A stretch of DNA of 64,000 nt from Allopusillimonas soli (lineage in GTDB: Bacteria; Pseudomonadota; Gammaproteobacteria; Burkholderiales; Burkholderiaceae_B). The stretch spans positions 1,177,399 through 1,241,398 of the forward strand of contig NZ_SDQC01000001.1 of assembly GCF_004153445.1 (NCBI RefSeq). Direction: 5' to 3'. Shown one piece after another: positions 63,852 through 64,000 of this stretch. A program made the position numbers and the translations under genes. The notes beneath the pieces were generated by a model. The model was not told the DNA's origin. It did not search any database and saw only the letters and a program-made list of their open reading frames with translations. The stretch's first letter is position 1; every line of letters begins with the position of its first letter.

Positions 63852-64000
63852 ATGAAACTCTCAGTCAAAGCCATCGAAGGGCTCTACTCCATTATCGGGG
63901 GATCAGGGCATTCATTAGACTCGGTTAATTACACCATTCCAACCGCATTGAGCCAAGACTCTCATACGGTAATTCTCAAAATTCCTGAACCCATACGCTC
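63852..64000 (+). CDS. Unknown gene, 5' part only
   Basis: ATG at 63852 with GGAGGG eight bases upstream and an open frame to the window end. It begins MKLSVKAIEGLYSIIGGSG and is not recognised. If the plasmid is circular, it would lie just before the remaining virB genes, so it may be the first gene of the transfer operon (inference). Confidence 0.55.
   Translation, partial: MKLSVKAIEGLYSIIGGSGHSLDSVNYTIPTALSQDSHTVILKIPEPIR

Noticed and set aside
63497..63928. 143-codon + strand ORF near the right end
   Set aside because: Crosses a dyad and the strong ribosome-binding site of the gene at 63852; composition and product look non-coding.
1..64000. CRISPR array
   Set aside because: No regularly spaced repeat-spacer series seen; the only short regular repeats are the four iterons.

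Overview
The window is most likely a piece of a conjugative, metal-resistance plasmid from a Gram-negative proteobacterium, probably a betaproteobacterium of the Alcaligenaceae or a relative. This is inferred from codon and GC style, the arsenite-oxidase cluster and the plasmid backbone type. Backbone evidence is a VirB-type type IV secretion locus, a TrfA-like initiator beside iterons and DnaA boxes, an StbABC-like stability operon, a TrwB-like coupling protein, a TrwC-like (MOBF) relaxase, a ParB gene, and DUF3560 and RadC-like accessory genes. No intact transposase or integrase is visible.

Layout. 1-5262: virB5 (partial) to virB11, all on +, including a short VirB7 lipoprotein. 5402-6560: replication initiator, four 21-22 bp spaced iterons, two perfect DnaA boxes and an AT-rich tandem repeat (oriV). 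6579-16449: mobilisation and stability region (unknown gene, stbABC-like, trwB-like, trwC-like), split by a 2.7-kb opposite-strand gene for a PHP-plus-SMC-type ATPase (TrlF-like). 16450-20803: decayed tyrosine-recombinase remnant, then an AT-rich two-gene operon of a retron-like reverse transcriptase and an OLD-like ATPase/TOPRIM protein, then about 0.9 kb without a convincing gene. 20804-24551: minus-strand block of a frameshifted parB, a small ORF, DUF3560 and a RadC-like gene; the last two have homologous roughly 330-bp leaders.

24630-43208: copper resistance. It has a CopA P-type ATPase, the copA(multicopper oxidase)-copB-cupredoxin-cytochrome c-DUF411 operon, a DUF2933-small protein-dsbD operon, copZ, a Csp-like copper-binding protein and copRS. 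Four 18-bp CopR-box-like dyads lie upstream of the copper promoters, and copZ has a MerR/CueR-style promoter with a 19-bp spacer. A LysR / PLP-enzyme / polar amino-acid ABC transporter module (27.2-32.5 kb) sits inside the copper block.

43222-60028: arsenic. It has moaA, arsenite oxidase aioBA behind a sigma-54 promoter, divergent aioX-aioS-aioR, arsH, arsC (glutaredoxin type), arsR, two low-molecular-weight-phosphatase-type arsenate reductases, arsB, an MFS transporter, two flavoprotein monooxygenase-like genes, and a MarR regulator with a Cys-Cys/Cys cluster. AioXSR would sense arsenite and switch on aioBA through AioR and sigma-54; ArsC/ArsB would reduce and expel arsenate and arsenite. 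60266-63489: a small XRE regulator, an AlpA/excisionase-like gene and an AbiEi/AbiEii toxin-antitoxin pair. A partial gene with a strong ribosome-binding site runs off the right end.

The strongest candidates for an underexplored system are the RT-OLD (retron-like) operon with no assigned msr-msd RNA, the TrlF-like gene lodged between coupling protein and relaxase, and the MarR/flavoprotein/MFS arsenic module.
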